NCBI RefSeq assembly: GCF_020523795.1
Contig: NZ_JAJALI010000009.1
Location: 62,001 to 126,000 of the forward strand
Direction: 5' to 3'
Length of the DNA stretch: 64,000 bases
From: Ancylobacter sp. Lp-2
Lineage (GTDB): Bacteria > Pseudomonadota > Alphaproteobacteria > Rhizobiales > Xanthobacteraceae
Shown here one piece after another: positions 27,292 through 35,736 of the stretch (the first letter of the stretch is position 1; each line of letters starts with the position of its first letter). The position numbers were made by a program, and so were the translations under genes. The notes beneath the pieces are model-generated. The model was given only the letters and a program-made list of their open reading frames with translations, was not told the DNA's origin and made no database searches.

Positions 27292-27926
27292 CAGGCCGCT
27301 CCCGCCGGCACCAGCCGGCTGGCAAGGGCCCGCCCGCCTTCCGCCGGCGCCTCGATGAGCAGGTTGTCGACGGCGATGAAATCCGCGCCGGCGGCGACGA
27401 GGATATCTACCTCTTCCAGCGTGCGGGCATAGGCGACGCAGGGGATCTCGAAGATGTCCGACCACCACTGCACGCGTTCGCGCGTGGCCTCGAAGGGCGG
27501 GCGGCGTCCCTGCGCGTCCGGCTCGCCGAACATCACATAGTCGGTGCCGCTCTCGCCGGCGGTCATCGCGTCGTGCTTGGTGCGCAGGTCGCCGACGCCG
27601 GCGATGCCGTCCGGCCGCACGGCGGTGAGCGCGGCCTTCAGTGCCGCGAGGCCGGCGGCATGCACGCCGTCGGCCTGGGTGGCGGCGGCGAAGGCGGCGT
27701 TGCCGTCGATCAGGCAGGCGGCGCCGGCCTGCTGGCAGGCGGCGACGAGCTCGCGCAGCGCGGCGGCGCTGGCTTCGCCGGGGCGTACCAGCACGGCGGC
27801 GAGGTCGCTCGCGGCGACGATGTCGCGCAGGAGTGTCACCAGCCGGCCGGCATCGCCATCGGGCGGCGGCAGCAGCAGATAGAGGCGCGGGGCGGGCGGG
27901 GCGGGAATCGTGTCGGATTTGGCCAT
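27291..27926 (-). CDS. ThiE/TenI-fold protein (thiamine phosphate synthase-like)
   Basis: 211 residues. The TIM-barrel order is visible: RLYLLLPPP, VLVRPGEASAAALRELVAAC, GAACLIDGNAAFAAATQADG, VHAAGLAALKAAL, GTDYVMFGEP and a final VDNLLIEAP strand. The Gln and phosphate-loop motifs of true ThiE (VHLGQxD and the late Gly loop) are not evident, so the activity may differ. The start at 27926 (MAKSDT) is the first good ATG. It is first in a two-gene unit with the Sel1 protein; no thiamine genes or TPP riboswitch are nearby. Confidence 0.7.
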   Translation of the reverse strand: MAKSDTIPAPPAPRLYLLLPPPDGDAGRLVTLLRDIVAASDLAAVLVRPGEASAAALRELVAACQQAGAACLIDGNAAFAAATQADGVHAAGLAALKAALTAVRPDGIAGVGDLRTKHDAMTAGESGTDYVMFGEPDAQGRRPPFEATRERVQWWSDIFEIPCVAYARTLEEVDILVAAGADFIAVDNLLIEAPAEGGRALASRLVPAGAA

Positions 27927-28228
27927 GTTCGAGCCATGTCGCAGGATGGCGGCGAAAGCACGGCCGAAGCGCATGCGCCGACCGGATCCAACTCCTAGAA
28001 CAAGTTTCCGGCAATTTGAAACGATTTCGCCGGCCCCCCGCTGCCGGGAGGCGCCGGCGGGTCGGGACAATGGGGGATTCCCCAATGCGTACACAGACTT
28101 GTCATGTGGTGCTTTTCAATCGCCGGTCCGCGCGCGCGGTGCTAAGCAGGATAGAGCCGCAGCTCGCCGCACGGGTGCCCGCTTCCGGGGAGGTCCGTGG
28201 TCTCGGCCAAAATGCCGGTGGAGGAAAC

Positions 28229-30706
28229 ATGTCCGCCCGTTCGATCCGTGCCTTTGGCGTCCGTCCGGCCGCGCTCCTGGCGCTCGCCGGCAGCCTCGTC
28301 GCCCTGCCGCCCGCCGTGTGGGCGCAGGCCGCGTCCACCCCGGCCGCCCCGACCTCGTCGCCCACCGCCGCCGCCGGCCTGTCCTGGCCGCGCAGCGTGA
28401 CGATCGGCGACGACGCGCTGTCGATCTACCAGCCGCTCGTCGAGAGCTGGGACGGCGACCGCATCGCCGGCCGCGCCGCCGTCGCCTATGGCCCCGCGAA
28501 GGGGCAGCCGACCTACGGCATCGCGCATTTCACCGCCCGCGTCGCGGTCGACAAGCCGGCGCGGCTGGCGCAGCTGTCCAACATCGCGATCACCAGCGTC
28601 GACGTGCCCACCAAGCCGGATCTCGACACCAAGATCCTCTCGACGCTGCAGGCGCGCATTCCGGCCGAGGGCTTCACGGTGGCGCTCGACCACCTGCTCA
28701 CCAGCTACGCCGCCAACAAGCAGCTGACCAAGGACATGGAGCAGCCGGTCGAGAACACGCCGCCCAAGCTGCTGTTCGTCGACAAGCCGACGCTGCTGGT
28801 GCAGATCGCCGGCACGCCGGTGCTGCGGCCGGTGGACGGCGCCCAGGGCTTCCAGCGCGTCGTCAACACCCATCCGCTGGTGCTCGCCTCCGCCGGCACC
28901 TTCTACCTCCAGGCGGCGGACTACTGGTACGAGGCCAAGGCGATCGACGGGCCGTGGAACCTGCTGACGCAGTCCAACCCCACGGTGGAAGCCGCCGGCT
29001 CGATGGCGAACTACGCCCAGCAGGCGGAAACCCTGCTGCCGGCCGATGGCAAGAAGCCGGCGCAGGCCCCGGCCGTCATCGTCTCCACCGTGCCGGCCGA
29101 GCTCGTCGTCACCGCCGGCGCCGCGACGATGGAGCCGGTGGGTGGCACCTCGCTGCTGCGCATGTCGAATGCCGACCATGCGGTGATCATGGACCCGTCC
29201 AACAACGCCTATTACGTGCTGGTGTCCGGCCGCTGGTTCCGCGCCGCCGCCCTCGCGGGACCGTGGAGCTACGTGGCCGGCGACCAGCTGCCGGCGCAGT
29301 TCAAGAGCATCTCGGCGACCGATCCGGTGGCCAATGCCCTCGTCGCGGTTCCCGGCACGCCGCAGGCCAAGGAGGCGGTGATCTCCACTTTGGTGCCGCA
29401 GACCGCCAGCGTCGCCCGCTCGACCCAGCTCACCATCCAGTATGATGGCGGCTCGCCGAAATTCGTGCCGATCAAGAGCACGCTGCTGAACTATGCCGAG
29501 AACACCCGCACCCCGGTGATCCAGCTCGACGCCAGCCGCTACTACGCGCTGTTCCAGGGCGCCTGGTTCGTGTCGGCGACCCCGACCGGCCCGTGGGTGA
29601 TCGCCGACACCGTGCCGGCGGCGATCTACACCATCCCGCCGTCCTCGCCGCTGCACTACGTCACCTATGTTTATGTCTACGCCTCCAGCGCCGACGCGGT
29701 GACGGTCGGCTACACGCCGGGCTATCTCGGCGTGGTGGTGGCGCCGGGCGGCACGGTGGTCTACGGCACCGGCTATTCCTGCGTCGGCTATGTCGGCACC
29801 TACTGGTATGGCTGCCCGGACACCTATGGCTACAACGCCGCCTTCGCCTGGACCGAGGGCTTCGCCTTCGGCTTCGCCGCCGGCTATGCATGGGGCGCGA
29901 TGTCGCCCTGGTGGGGACCTTATTGGGGCGTTGGTCCGTGGGGCGGGCCGTGGGCGGGCGTGAACGTCAACCAGACCAACATCTATGGCCGCTGGGGCGG
30001 CAACGCCACCGTCAACCATGCCTTCGGCTACAACCCGTGGACCGGCAATGAGTGGGCGGCGAACTCGGTCAACGGCGTCACCGGTCGCGGTACCGAATTC
30101 GCCGGCCGCTCCGCCGGCGGGTTCAATCCGTGGAACGGCAATTTCGCCGGCGGCCGCGAGGGCGGCTACTACAATCCCTCGACCGGCGCCTGGGGCGGCG
30201 CCCGCGCCGGCGCGGTGGGCAACAGCTACACCGGCAATTTCGCCGCCGGCCGCCAGTCGGCGAACTACAACCCGTCGACCGGCTTCGGCCATGCCTCGGA
30301 GACCGGCGTCACCCGCGACAACGGCCAGGTGAACGTCGACAGCCGCGGCGTCGCCGGCAATGTCCATTCCGGCAATGCGGTGGCGTGGAACAACGGCAAT
30401 GTCTACACCGACCATGACGGCTCCATCCATCAGTACAATGCGGATGGCAGCTGGCAGCATCAGGTAAACGACGGCAGCTGGCAGCGCGACGCCGATGCCG
30501 GCCAGGTCGACCGCCTGAACACCCAGCGCCAGTTCCAGGGCTGGGGCGACCAGCGCGCCGACGACTTCGCCCGCTCCGGCGGCTGGAGCGGCGGCGGTGG
30601 CGGCTTCGATCGCGGCGGTTTCGGGGGGGGCGGTTTCGACCGGGGCGGCTTCGGTGGTGGCGGCGGCTTCGGTGGCTTCCATGGCGGCGGCGGCTTCCGC
30701 CGCTGA
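28229..30706 (+). CDS. Large secreted modular protein with Tyr/Trp-rich repeats and Gly-rich tail
   Basis: 825 residues. The signal peptide (28-33 residues) ends near VWAQA, and the start has GGAGG 3-4 nt before the ATG. The N-terminal half has at least three copies of a short module shaped YYxLxxGxWFxAxxxxGPW (at about 225, 325 and 430). A Gly/Tyr/Trp-rich hydrophobic segment follows (about 480-570), then repeats of NPWTGN/NPSTG-type turns (about 590-690) and a C-terminal Gly-Gly-Phe-Asp-Arg array. Related proteins are sometimes labelled carbohydrate-binding family V/XII; I cannot verify that. Probably envelope- or surface-associated. A terminator follows. Confidence 0.75.
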   Translation: MSARSIRAFGVRPAALLALAGSLVALPPAVWAQAASTPAAPTSSPTAAAGLSWPRSVTIGDDALSIYQPLVESWDGDRIAGRAAVAYGPAKGQPTYGIAHFTARVAVDKPARLAQLSNIAITSVDVPTKPDLDTKILSTLQARIPAEGFTVALDHLLTSYAANKQLTKDMEQPVENTPPKLLFVDKPTLLVQIAGTPVLRPVDGAQGFQRVVNTHPLVLASAGTFYLQAADYWYEAKAIDGPWNLLTQSNPTVEAAGSMANYAQQAETLLPADGKKPAQAPAVIVSTVPAELVVTAGAATMEPVGGTSLLRMSNADHAVIMDPSNNAYYVLVSGRWFRAAALAGPWSYVAGDQLPAQFKSISATDPVANALVAVPGTPQAKEAVISTLVPQTASVARSTQLTIQYDGGSPKFVPIKSTLLNYAENTRTPVIQLDASRYYALFQGAWFVSATPTGPWVIADTVPAAIYTIPPSSPLHYVTYVYVYASSADAVTVGYTPGYLGVVVAPGGTVVYGTGYSCVGYVGTYWYGCPDTYGYNAAFAWTEGFAFGFAAGYAWGAMSPWWGPYWGVGPWGGPWAGVNVNQTNIYGRWGGNATVNHAFGYNPWTGNEWAANSVNGVTGRGTEFAGRSAGGFNPWNGNFAGGREGGYYNPSTGAWGGARAGAVGNSYTGNFAAGRQSANYNPSTGFGHASETGVTRDNGQVNVDSRGVAGNVHSGNAVAWNNGNVYTDHDGSIHQYNADGSWQHQVNDGSWQRDADAGQVDRLNTQRQFQGWGDQRADDFARSGGWSGGGGGFDRGGFGGGGFDRGGFGGGGGFGGFHGGGGFRR

Positions 30707-30731
30707 GCCTGCTTCCCGCTCTATGATCGAG

Positions 30732-30763
30732 GGGCGCCGTCCGCCGGGACGGCGCCCTTTTTC
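30732..30763 (+). terminator. Rho-independent terminator
   Basis: Eleven-base-pair stem GGGCGCCGTCC / GGACGGCGCCC followed by a T-run. It closes the large secreted protein gene and lies before the convergent pstB. Confidence 0.88.
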
Positions 30764-30801
30764 GTGATGAGGGGAGCGGCGGCACACCCGCCGTCCCGTT
30801 G

Positions 30802-31629
30802 CTATCCCATCTGGCCGGTGACGTAGCGCGTGGTGCGGGTGTCGCGCGGGCTGTCGAACAGGCGGGCGGTCGAGCCGAATTCGACGAGCTCGCCGAGATA
30901 GAGGAAGGCGGTGTCGTCGGCGATCCGCATGGCCTGCTGCAGATTATGGGTGACGATGATGATGGTGCAGTCGGGTTTCAGCGCCTCGAGGGTAGCCTCG
31001 ATCTTGGCGGTGGAGATCGGGTCCAGCGCCGAGCACGGCTCGTCGAGCAGGATCACCTCCGGCCGGACCGCCATGGTGCGGGCGAGGCACAGCCGTTGCT
31101 GCTGGCCGCCGGAGAGCCCGAGCGCGCTGCGGCCGAGATTGTCGCGCACCTCGCCCCACAGCGCGGCGCGCATAAGCGCCTCCTCGACGCGCTCGCGCAG
31201 TTCAGCGGCGGTGAGCGTCTCGTTGAGCCGCAGGCCAAAGGCGACATTGTCGTAGATCGACATCGGGAAGGGCGAGGGCTTCTGCGTCACCATGCCGACG
31301 CGCTGGCGCAGCGTCAGTACGTCGATGCCGGGGGCGAGAATGTTCACGCCGTCGAGGCATACCTCTCCCTCGACGCGCTGGTCGGCATAAAGATCCGGCA
31401 TGCGGTTGAAGATGCGCAGCAAGGTGGACTTGCCGCAGCCGGACGGCCCGATCAGCGCCGTCACCCGATTGGCGTGGATCGGCAGCGAGACGTCGCTCAG
31501 GGCGAGATGTGCGCCATAGCGGAAGCTGACGTGGAGCACATCGAGCTTCACATCCAGCCTCGGCGGCGGGCCGGTCGGCGCGTCGGAAGACTGGCTGCTG
31601 CTGGCGACGCCCTTGGGGTCCTGCCGCAC
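30802..31629 (-). CDS. pstB: PstB-like phosphate ABC transporter ATPase, without pst neighbours
   Basis: 275 residues from a GTG at 31629 that has GGGAG about 9 nt upstream. Walker A is GPSGCGKSTLLRIFNRMPDL (the FNRMxDL run is PstB-specific), followed by QKPSPFPMSIYDNVAFGLRL, the signature LSGGQQQRLCLART and Walker B VILLDEPCSALDPIST. No pstS, pstC, pstA or phoU is within reach, so it must work with a transporter encoded elsewhere or be a paralogue. The first 25 residues are a Ser/Pro-rich extension. Confidence 0.9.
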   Translation of the reverse strand: MRQDPKGVASSSQSSDAPTGPPPRLDVKLDVLHVSFRYGAHLALSDVSLPIHANRVTALIGPSGCGKSTLLRIFNRMPDLYADQRVEGEVCLDGVNILAPGIDVLTLRQRVGMVTQKPSPFPMSIYDNVAFGLRLNETLTAAELRERVEEALMRAALWGEVRDNLGRSALGLSGGQQQRLCLARTMAVRPEVILLDEPCSALDPISTAKIEATLEALKPDCTIIIVTHNLQQAMRIADDTAFLYLGELVEFGSTARLFDSPRDTRTTRYVTGQMG

Positions 31630-31739
31630 GGTCCCGCTCTCCCCGTTATCCTAAGGGAAGCTAGGCCGCGATGGTCGCGCGAACCTCGCGCAAGATCAAG
31701 CGGCATGCGCGGTGGGCTGGCGGAAGATATGAGCCGGCA

Positions 31740-31770
31740 AAACGAAAACGCCGCCCCGAGGGGCGGCGTC
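31740..31770 (-). terminator. Terminator of fba
   Basis: On the minus strand a stem of about 10 bp (GACGCCGCCCC / GGGGCGGCGT) is followed by TTTTCGTTTT. It lies 57 bp after the fba stop. Confidence 0.85.
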
Positions 31771-31826
31771 CGATGGTGTCGACGAGAGGCGTGGCGCCGA
31801 GGCTTGCCTCTCGCGCCCGGCGGCGA

Positions 31827-32849
31827 TCAGGCCGCCTTCTTTTCCTCGTCGGCGGCCCACTTACCCAGCGCGGCGAGGTAGTTCATCTTGGCGCGGTGGG
31901 TGAAGGCGGCCTGGCCGGCGCCCCAGTTCTCGTCCTTGCCCGACCACGCCTTCTGCGGCGCCGCCTGCAGGGCGCGGCCATAGGAGAAGGTGAGGTTCCA
32001 CGGCAGGTTGCCGATCTTGATCATCGCGTCGAGATGGCCGGTGGCCGCCTCGTCCGACTGGCCGCCGGAGAGGAAGGCGATGCCCGGCACCGCCGGCGGC
32101 ACGCAGTTCTTCAGGCAGCGGATGGTCTTCTCCGCCACTTCCTCATAGGAGACCTGCTTGGGCGACTTCATGCCCGGCACGGCCATGTTCGGCTTCAGCA
32201 CCATGCCTTCGAGGCGGATGCGGGCATAGAACAGCTGCTGGAAGACTTCCTTCAGCACCCATTCGGTGACGTCGTAGCAGCGGTCGATGTCGTGGTCGCC
32301 GTCCATCAGCACTTCCGGCTCGACGATCGGCACGATGTTGGCTTCCTGGCACAGCGCCGCGTAGCGGGCGAGCGCCTGGGCGTTGGCGATCAGCGAGGTA
32401 TAGCTGGGAATGCCGGCGCCGATGTCGATCACCGCGCGCCACTTCGCGAAGCGGGCGCCGAGGTCGTAATATTCCTTCAGCCGGCCGCCGAGGCCGTCGA
32501 GGCCCTCGGTGATAGTCTCGCCGGGAGCGCCCGGCTGCGGCTTGGCGCCGGCATCGACCTTGATGCCGGGGATGGAGCCGGCCTTCTGGATCAGCTCGAC
32601 CAGCGGCGTGCCATCTTTGGCCTTCTGCCGGATGGTCTCGTCGAACAGGATGACGCCGGAGATGTACTTGGTCATCGCTTCGTCGGAGCGGAACAGCATC
32701 TCGCGATAGTCGCGACGGTTGTCGAAGGTGGATTCGACACCGATGGCGTCGAAACGCTTCTTGATGGTGCTGGAGCTTTCGTCCGCGGCGAGGATACCCT
32801 TGCCGCCCGCACACATTTTATACGCTACCTCGTCGAGGCTGGTCGTCAT
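31827..32849 (-). CDS. fbaB: Class I fructose-bisphosphate aldolase
   Basis: Schiff-base aldolase, 340 residues, interconverting fructose 1,6-bisphosphate and the two triose phosphates. The N-terminal GKGILAADESSSTIKKRFDA is class I. The Schiff-base lysine is Lys219 in LEGMVLKPNMAVPG, with a metal-independent active site. The start at 32849 matches family N-termini. It is last in the tkt-gap-pgk-fba series but has a 329-bp gap before it, so it may have its own promoter. Confidence 0.95.
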   Translation of the reverse strand: MTTSLDEVAYKMCAGGKGILAADESSSTIKKRFDAIGVESTFDNRRDYREMLFRSDEAMTKYISGVILFDETIRQKAKDGTPLVELIQKAGSIPGIKVDAGAKPQPGAPGETITEGLDGLGGRLKEYYDLGARFAKWRAVIDIGAGIPSYTSLIANAQALARYAALCQEANIVPIVEPEVLMDGDHDIDRCYDVTEWVLKEVFQQLFYARIRLEGMVLKPNMAVPGMKSPKQVSYEEVAEKTIRCLKNCVPPAVPGIAFLSGGQSDEAATGHLDAMIKIGNLPWNLTFSYGRALQAAPQKAWSGKDENWGAGQAAFTHRAKMNYLAALGKWAADEEKKAA

Positions 32850-33178
32850 TCGTCTGTCTCCCGCAAAACGAACCGATGAAAATATCGCCGACCGAAACCC
32901 GCGCGGCCGATCGGCGACCCTTATAGCATCGGCCTCCGGCCTGTCCGTGCCTTGTCGCACGCGACCGACTGCCGATGCGGCAGTTGGGGCAAGTTCCGCA
33001 GGGTCGAACGAACCTTGCGACGCGAACCTGCCCCAGCATCTTGAAACTAGGCCGCTTTCTTGTCGATCAACGGTCTTGATCGCAGGGGCTCTAGTAGAAT
33101 TTCAGGCCGGGTGTCGCCACCCGACCTGAATCATACGCCAAAACAATGCGCCGGCGTGGTTAATGATGGTCCGCCGCC
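32850..33178. other. Intergenic region between pgk and fba
   Basis: 329 bp, both neighbours on the minus strand. No convincing gene or hairpin was found. The A+T content is higher around 32870-32910 and 33090-33150, where the fba promoter could lie. Confidence 0.6.
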
Positions 33179-34378
33179 CTAGCGGCGCAGCGCCTCGACG
33201 CCGGGAAGCGGCTTGCCTTCCAGCCATTCGAGGAAGGCGCCGCCGGCGGTCGAGACATAGGTGAAGCCCTCGGCCGCGCCGGCATGGTTGAGCGCCGCCA
33301 CCGTGTCGCCGCCGCCGGCGACCGAGAGCAGCTTGCCTTCGCCGGTCAGCGCCGCCGCCGCCTTGGCCACCGCCACGGTGGCGGCATCGAAGGGGGCGAG
33401 CTCGAAGGCGCCGAACGGGCCGTTCCACACCACGGTCTTGGCGGTCTTCAGCTTGGCGACGACGTTCGCCACCGAGGCCGGGCCGGCATCGAGGATCATC
33501 TCGTCGGCCGCCACGCCGTCCACGCCGACGGTGCGGTTGTCGGCATGCGCCTTGAATTCCCTGGCCACCACCGCGTCGACCGGCAGCACGATCTCGCAGC
33601 CGGCGGCGGCCGCCTTGCCGACGATCTCGCGCGCGGTGTCGGCGAGGTCGTGTTCGCACAGCGACTTGCCGACATCCTTGCCCTCAGCGGCCAGGAAAGT
33701 GTTGGCCATGCCGCCGCCGATCACCAGCAGGTCGACCTTGGCGACGAGATTGCCGAGCAGTTCCAGCTTGGAGGACACCTTGGCGCCGCCGACCACCGCC
33801 ATCACCGGGCGCTCGGGAGCTTCCAGCGCCTTGGCCAGCGCCTCGATCTCCACCTGCATGCAACGGCCCGCATAGGCCGGCAGGTGATGCGCCAGCCCTT
33901 CGGTCGAGGCATGGGCGCGGTGCGCGGTGGCGAAGGCGTCGTTGACATAGAGGTCGCCGAGCTTGGCCAGCGCCGCGACGAAATCCGGGTCGTTCTTTTC
34001 CTCGCGCGGGTCGAAGCGGGTGTTCTCCAGCAGCAGCACCTCGCCGGGCTGGAGCTTGGCGACCGCCGCCTCGGCGACCTCGCCGATGGTGGCGGGGGCG
34101 AAGGCGACCGGCTTGCCGAGACGCGAGGCCACCTCGCCGGCGATCGGCGCCAGCGAGAGCTTGGGATCGACGCCCTTCGGCCGGCCGAAATGGGCGAGCA
34201 GGATCACCTTGCCGCCCTTCTCGCTGATTTCGCGGATGGTGGGCAGCACGGCCTGGATACGGGTGTCGTCGGTGATGCGGCCGGCATCGGTCGGCACGTT
34301 GAGGTCGACACGCACCAGCACGCGCTTATTGGCGACATCGGCATCGTCGAGGGTACGGAAGGCGGAGGGAGCGGTCAT
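33179..34378 (-). CDS. pgk: Phosphoglycerate kinase
   Basis: 399 residues, family length. N-terminal [19 protein letters not shown] and [11 protein letters not shown] are the 3-phosphoglycerate site, [14 protein letters not shown] is the hinge helix, and the C-terminal nucleotide motif is [12 protein letters not shown]. It acts in glycolysis and gluconeogenesis next to GAPDH and follows gap by 150 bp, with a terminator-like hairpin between. Confidence 0.98.
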   Translation of the reverse strand: MTAPSAFRTLDDADVANKRVLVRVDLNVPTDAGRITDDTRIQAVLPTIREISEKGGKVILLAHFGRPKGVDPKLSLAPIAGEVASRLGKPVAFAPATIGEVAEAAVAKLQPGEVLLLENTRFDPREEKNDPDFVAALAKLGDLYVNDAFATAHRAHASTEGLAHHLPAYAGRCMQVEIEALAKALEAPERPVMAVVGGAKVSSKLELLGNLVAKVDLLVIGGGMANTFLAAEGKDVGKSLCEHDLADTAREIVGKAAAAGCEIVLPVDAVVAREFKAHADNRTVGVDGVAADEMILDAGPASVANVVAKLKTAKTVVWNGPFGAFELAPFDAATVAVAKAAAALTGEGKLLSVAGGGDTVAALNHAGAAEGFTYVSTAGGAFLEWLEGKPLPGVEALRR

Positions 34379-34481
34379 TGGCGTTCTGTCCGGCTCTGGC
34401 GCTTCGGCCTGGTTGCTGGCTCCCGGCGGGGCGCCGGGTTGTGGTGCCGCAAGGGCAATCGAGAGGCGCCCGCGCGCGCCC

Positions 34482-34520
34482 GGAAACGAAACGGCCGGGC
34501 GTCTTGCGACGGCCCGGCCG
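34482..34520 (-). terminator. Terminator after gap
   Basis: On the minus strand the stem CGGCCGGGC / GCCCGGCCG (about 11-nt loop) is followed by TTTCGTTT. It sits 9 bp after the gap stop and could attenuate read-through into pgk. Confidence 0.75.
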
Positions 34521-34528
34521 GTTTGGCG

Positions 34529-35536
34529 TCAGATCAGCTTGCCGAGGGCAACCGCCGTGTCGGACATGCGGTTCGAGAAGCCCCACTCATTGTCGTACCA
34601 GGACAGCACCCGGACGAAATTGCCTTCCAGCACCTTGGTCTGGTCGAGGTGGAAGATCGAGGAGTGCGGGTCGTGGTTGAAGTCGGAGGAGACGTTCGGC
34701 TGGTCGGTGTAGCCGAGGATCCCCTTCAGTGGGCCATCGGCGGCCGCCTTGATCGCCGCGTTGATCTCGTCCTTGGTCACCTTCTTCTTGGCGACGAACT
34801 TGAAGTCGACCACGGAGACGTTCGGGGTCGGCACGCGGATCGAGGTGCCGTCGAGCTTGCCGGCGAGGTCGGGCAGCACCAGGCCCACCGCCTTGGCGGC
34901 GCCGGTGGTGGTCGGGATCATCGACAGCGCCGCGGCGCGGGCGCGGTAGAGATCCTTGTGCATGGTGTCCAGCGTCGGCTGGTCGCCGGTATAGGAGTGG
35001 ATGGTGGTCATGAAGCCGTGGTCGATGCCGACGGCGTCGTTGAGCACCTTGGCGACCGGCGCCAGGCAGTTGGTGGTGCACGAGGCGTTGGAGACGACCA
35101 GGTGGTCCTTGGTCAGCTTGTCGTGGTTCACGCCGTAGACCACGGTGAGGTCGGCGCCGTCGGCGGGAGCCGAGACCACCACGCGCTTGGCGCCGGCGGT
35201 CAGGTGGGCGGCGGCCTTGTCGCGGGCGGTGAAGATGCCGGTGCATTCCAGTGCCACGTCGACGCCGAGCGCGGCGTGCGGCAGCTCGGCCGGGTTGCGC
35301 ACGGCGGTGACCTTGATCGGGCCGCGGCCGACATCGATGGTGTCGCCGTCGACCGTCACCGTGCCGGGGAAGCGGCCATGCACGCTGTCGAAGCGCATCA
35401 GGTGGGCGTTGGTCTCGACCGGGCCGAGATCGTTGATGGCGACCACCTCGATATCGGTGCGGCCCGATTCGATGATGGCGCGCAGAACGTTGCGGCCGAT
35501 ACGTCCGAAGCCGTTGATGGCTACCTTGAGCGTCAT
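34529..35536 (-). CDS. gap: Glyceraldehyde-3-phosphate dehydrogenase, type I
   Basis: 335 residues from ATG 35536 ([20 protein letters not shown], the NAD-binding start). Catalytic Cys153 lies in [12 protein letters not shown] and the His in the following HSYTGDQ region. An in-frame ATG 11 codons upstream adds only a basic stretch. It is second in the tkt-gap-pgk-fba cluster. A long palindrome lies about 130 bp upstream, between tkt and gap. Confidence 0.98.
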   Translation of the reverse strand: MTLKVAINGFGRIGRNVLRAIIESGRTDIEVVAINDLGPVETNAHLMRFDSVHGRFPGTVTVDGDTIDVGRGPIKVTAVRNPAELPHAALGVDVALECTGIFTARDKAAAHLTAGAKRVVVSAPADGADLTVVYGVNHDKLTKDHLVVSNASCTTNCLAPVAKVLNDAVGIDHGFMTTIHSYTGDQPTLDTMHKDLYRARAAALSMIPTTTGAAKAVGLVLPDLAGKLDGTSIRVPTPNVSVVDFKFVAKKKVTKDEINAAIKAAADGPLKGILGYTDQPNVSSDFNHDPHSSIFHLDQTKVLEGNFVRVLSWYDNEWGFSNRMSDTAVALGKLI

Positions 35537-35664
35537 GCGTCTACCCCCGGGTAATTGCTTCCTATTCAATACGAGCAGGAAGGCTCATAGCGCGCCCAAC
35601 CTTACGACACCAGACGCCTCCGCCGTCGATATGGCTTGAGCGCAGGGCTCGCGACCGCCGCATG

Positions 35665-35698
35665 CGTCAAAGTCATGACTTCACTCATGACTTTGACG
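35665..35698. promoter_or_regulatory. Long palindromic operator-like site between tkt and gap
   Basis: Perfect inverted repeat: CGTCAAAGTCATGA (35665-35678), a 6-nt loop CTTCAC, then TCATGACTTTGACG (35685-35698). It also contains the 12-bp palindrome AAGTCATGACTT and a direct repeat TCATGACTT at 35673 and 35685. No T-tract follows on either strand. It is probably a binding site for a sugar-responsive regulator controlling gap. Confidence 0.6.
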
Positions 35699-35736
35699 TG
35701 CGGCTAATCGTCGAGACGGGGCGTTTGGCCCCCGCA

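Noticed and set aside
27291-28228. TPP riboswitch near the ThiE-like gene
   Set aside because: I found no TPP-aptamer core (CTGAGA) upstream of the gene, and no other thiamine gene is adjacent.
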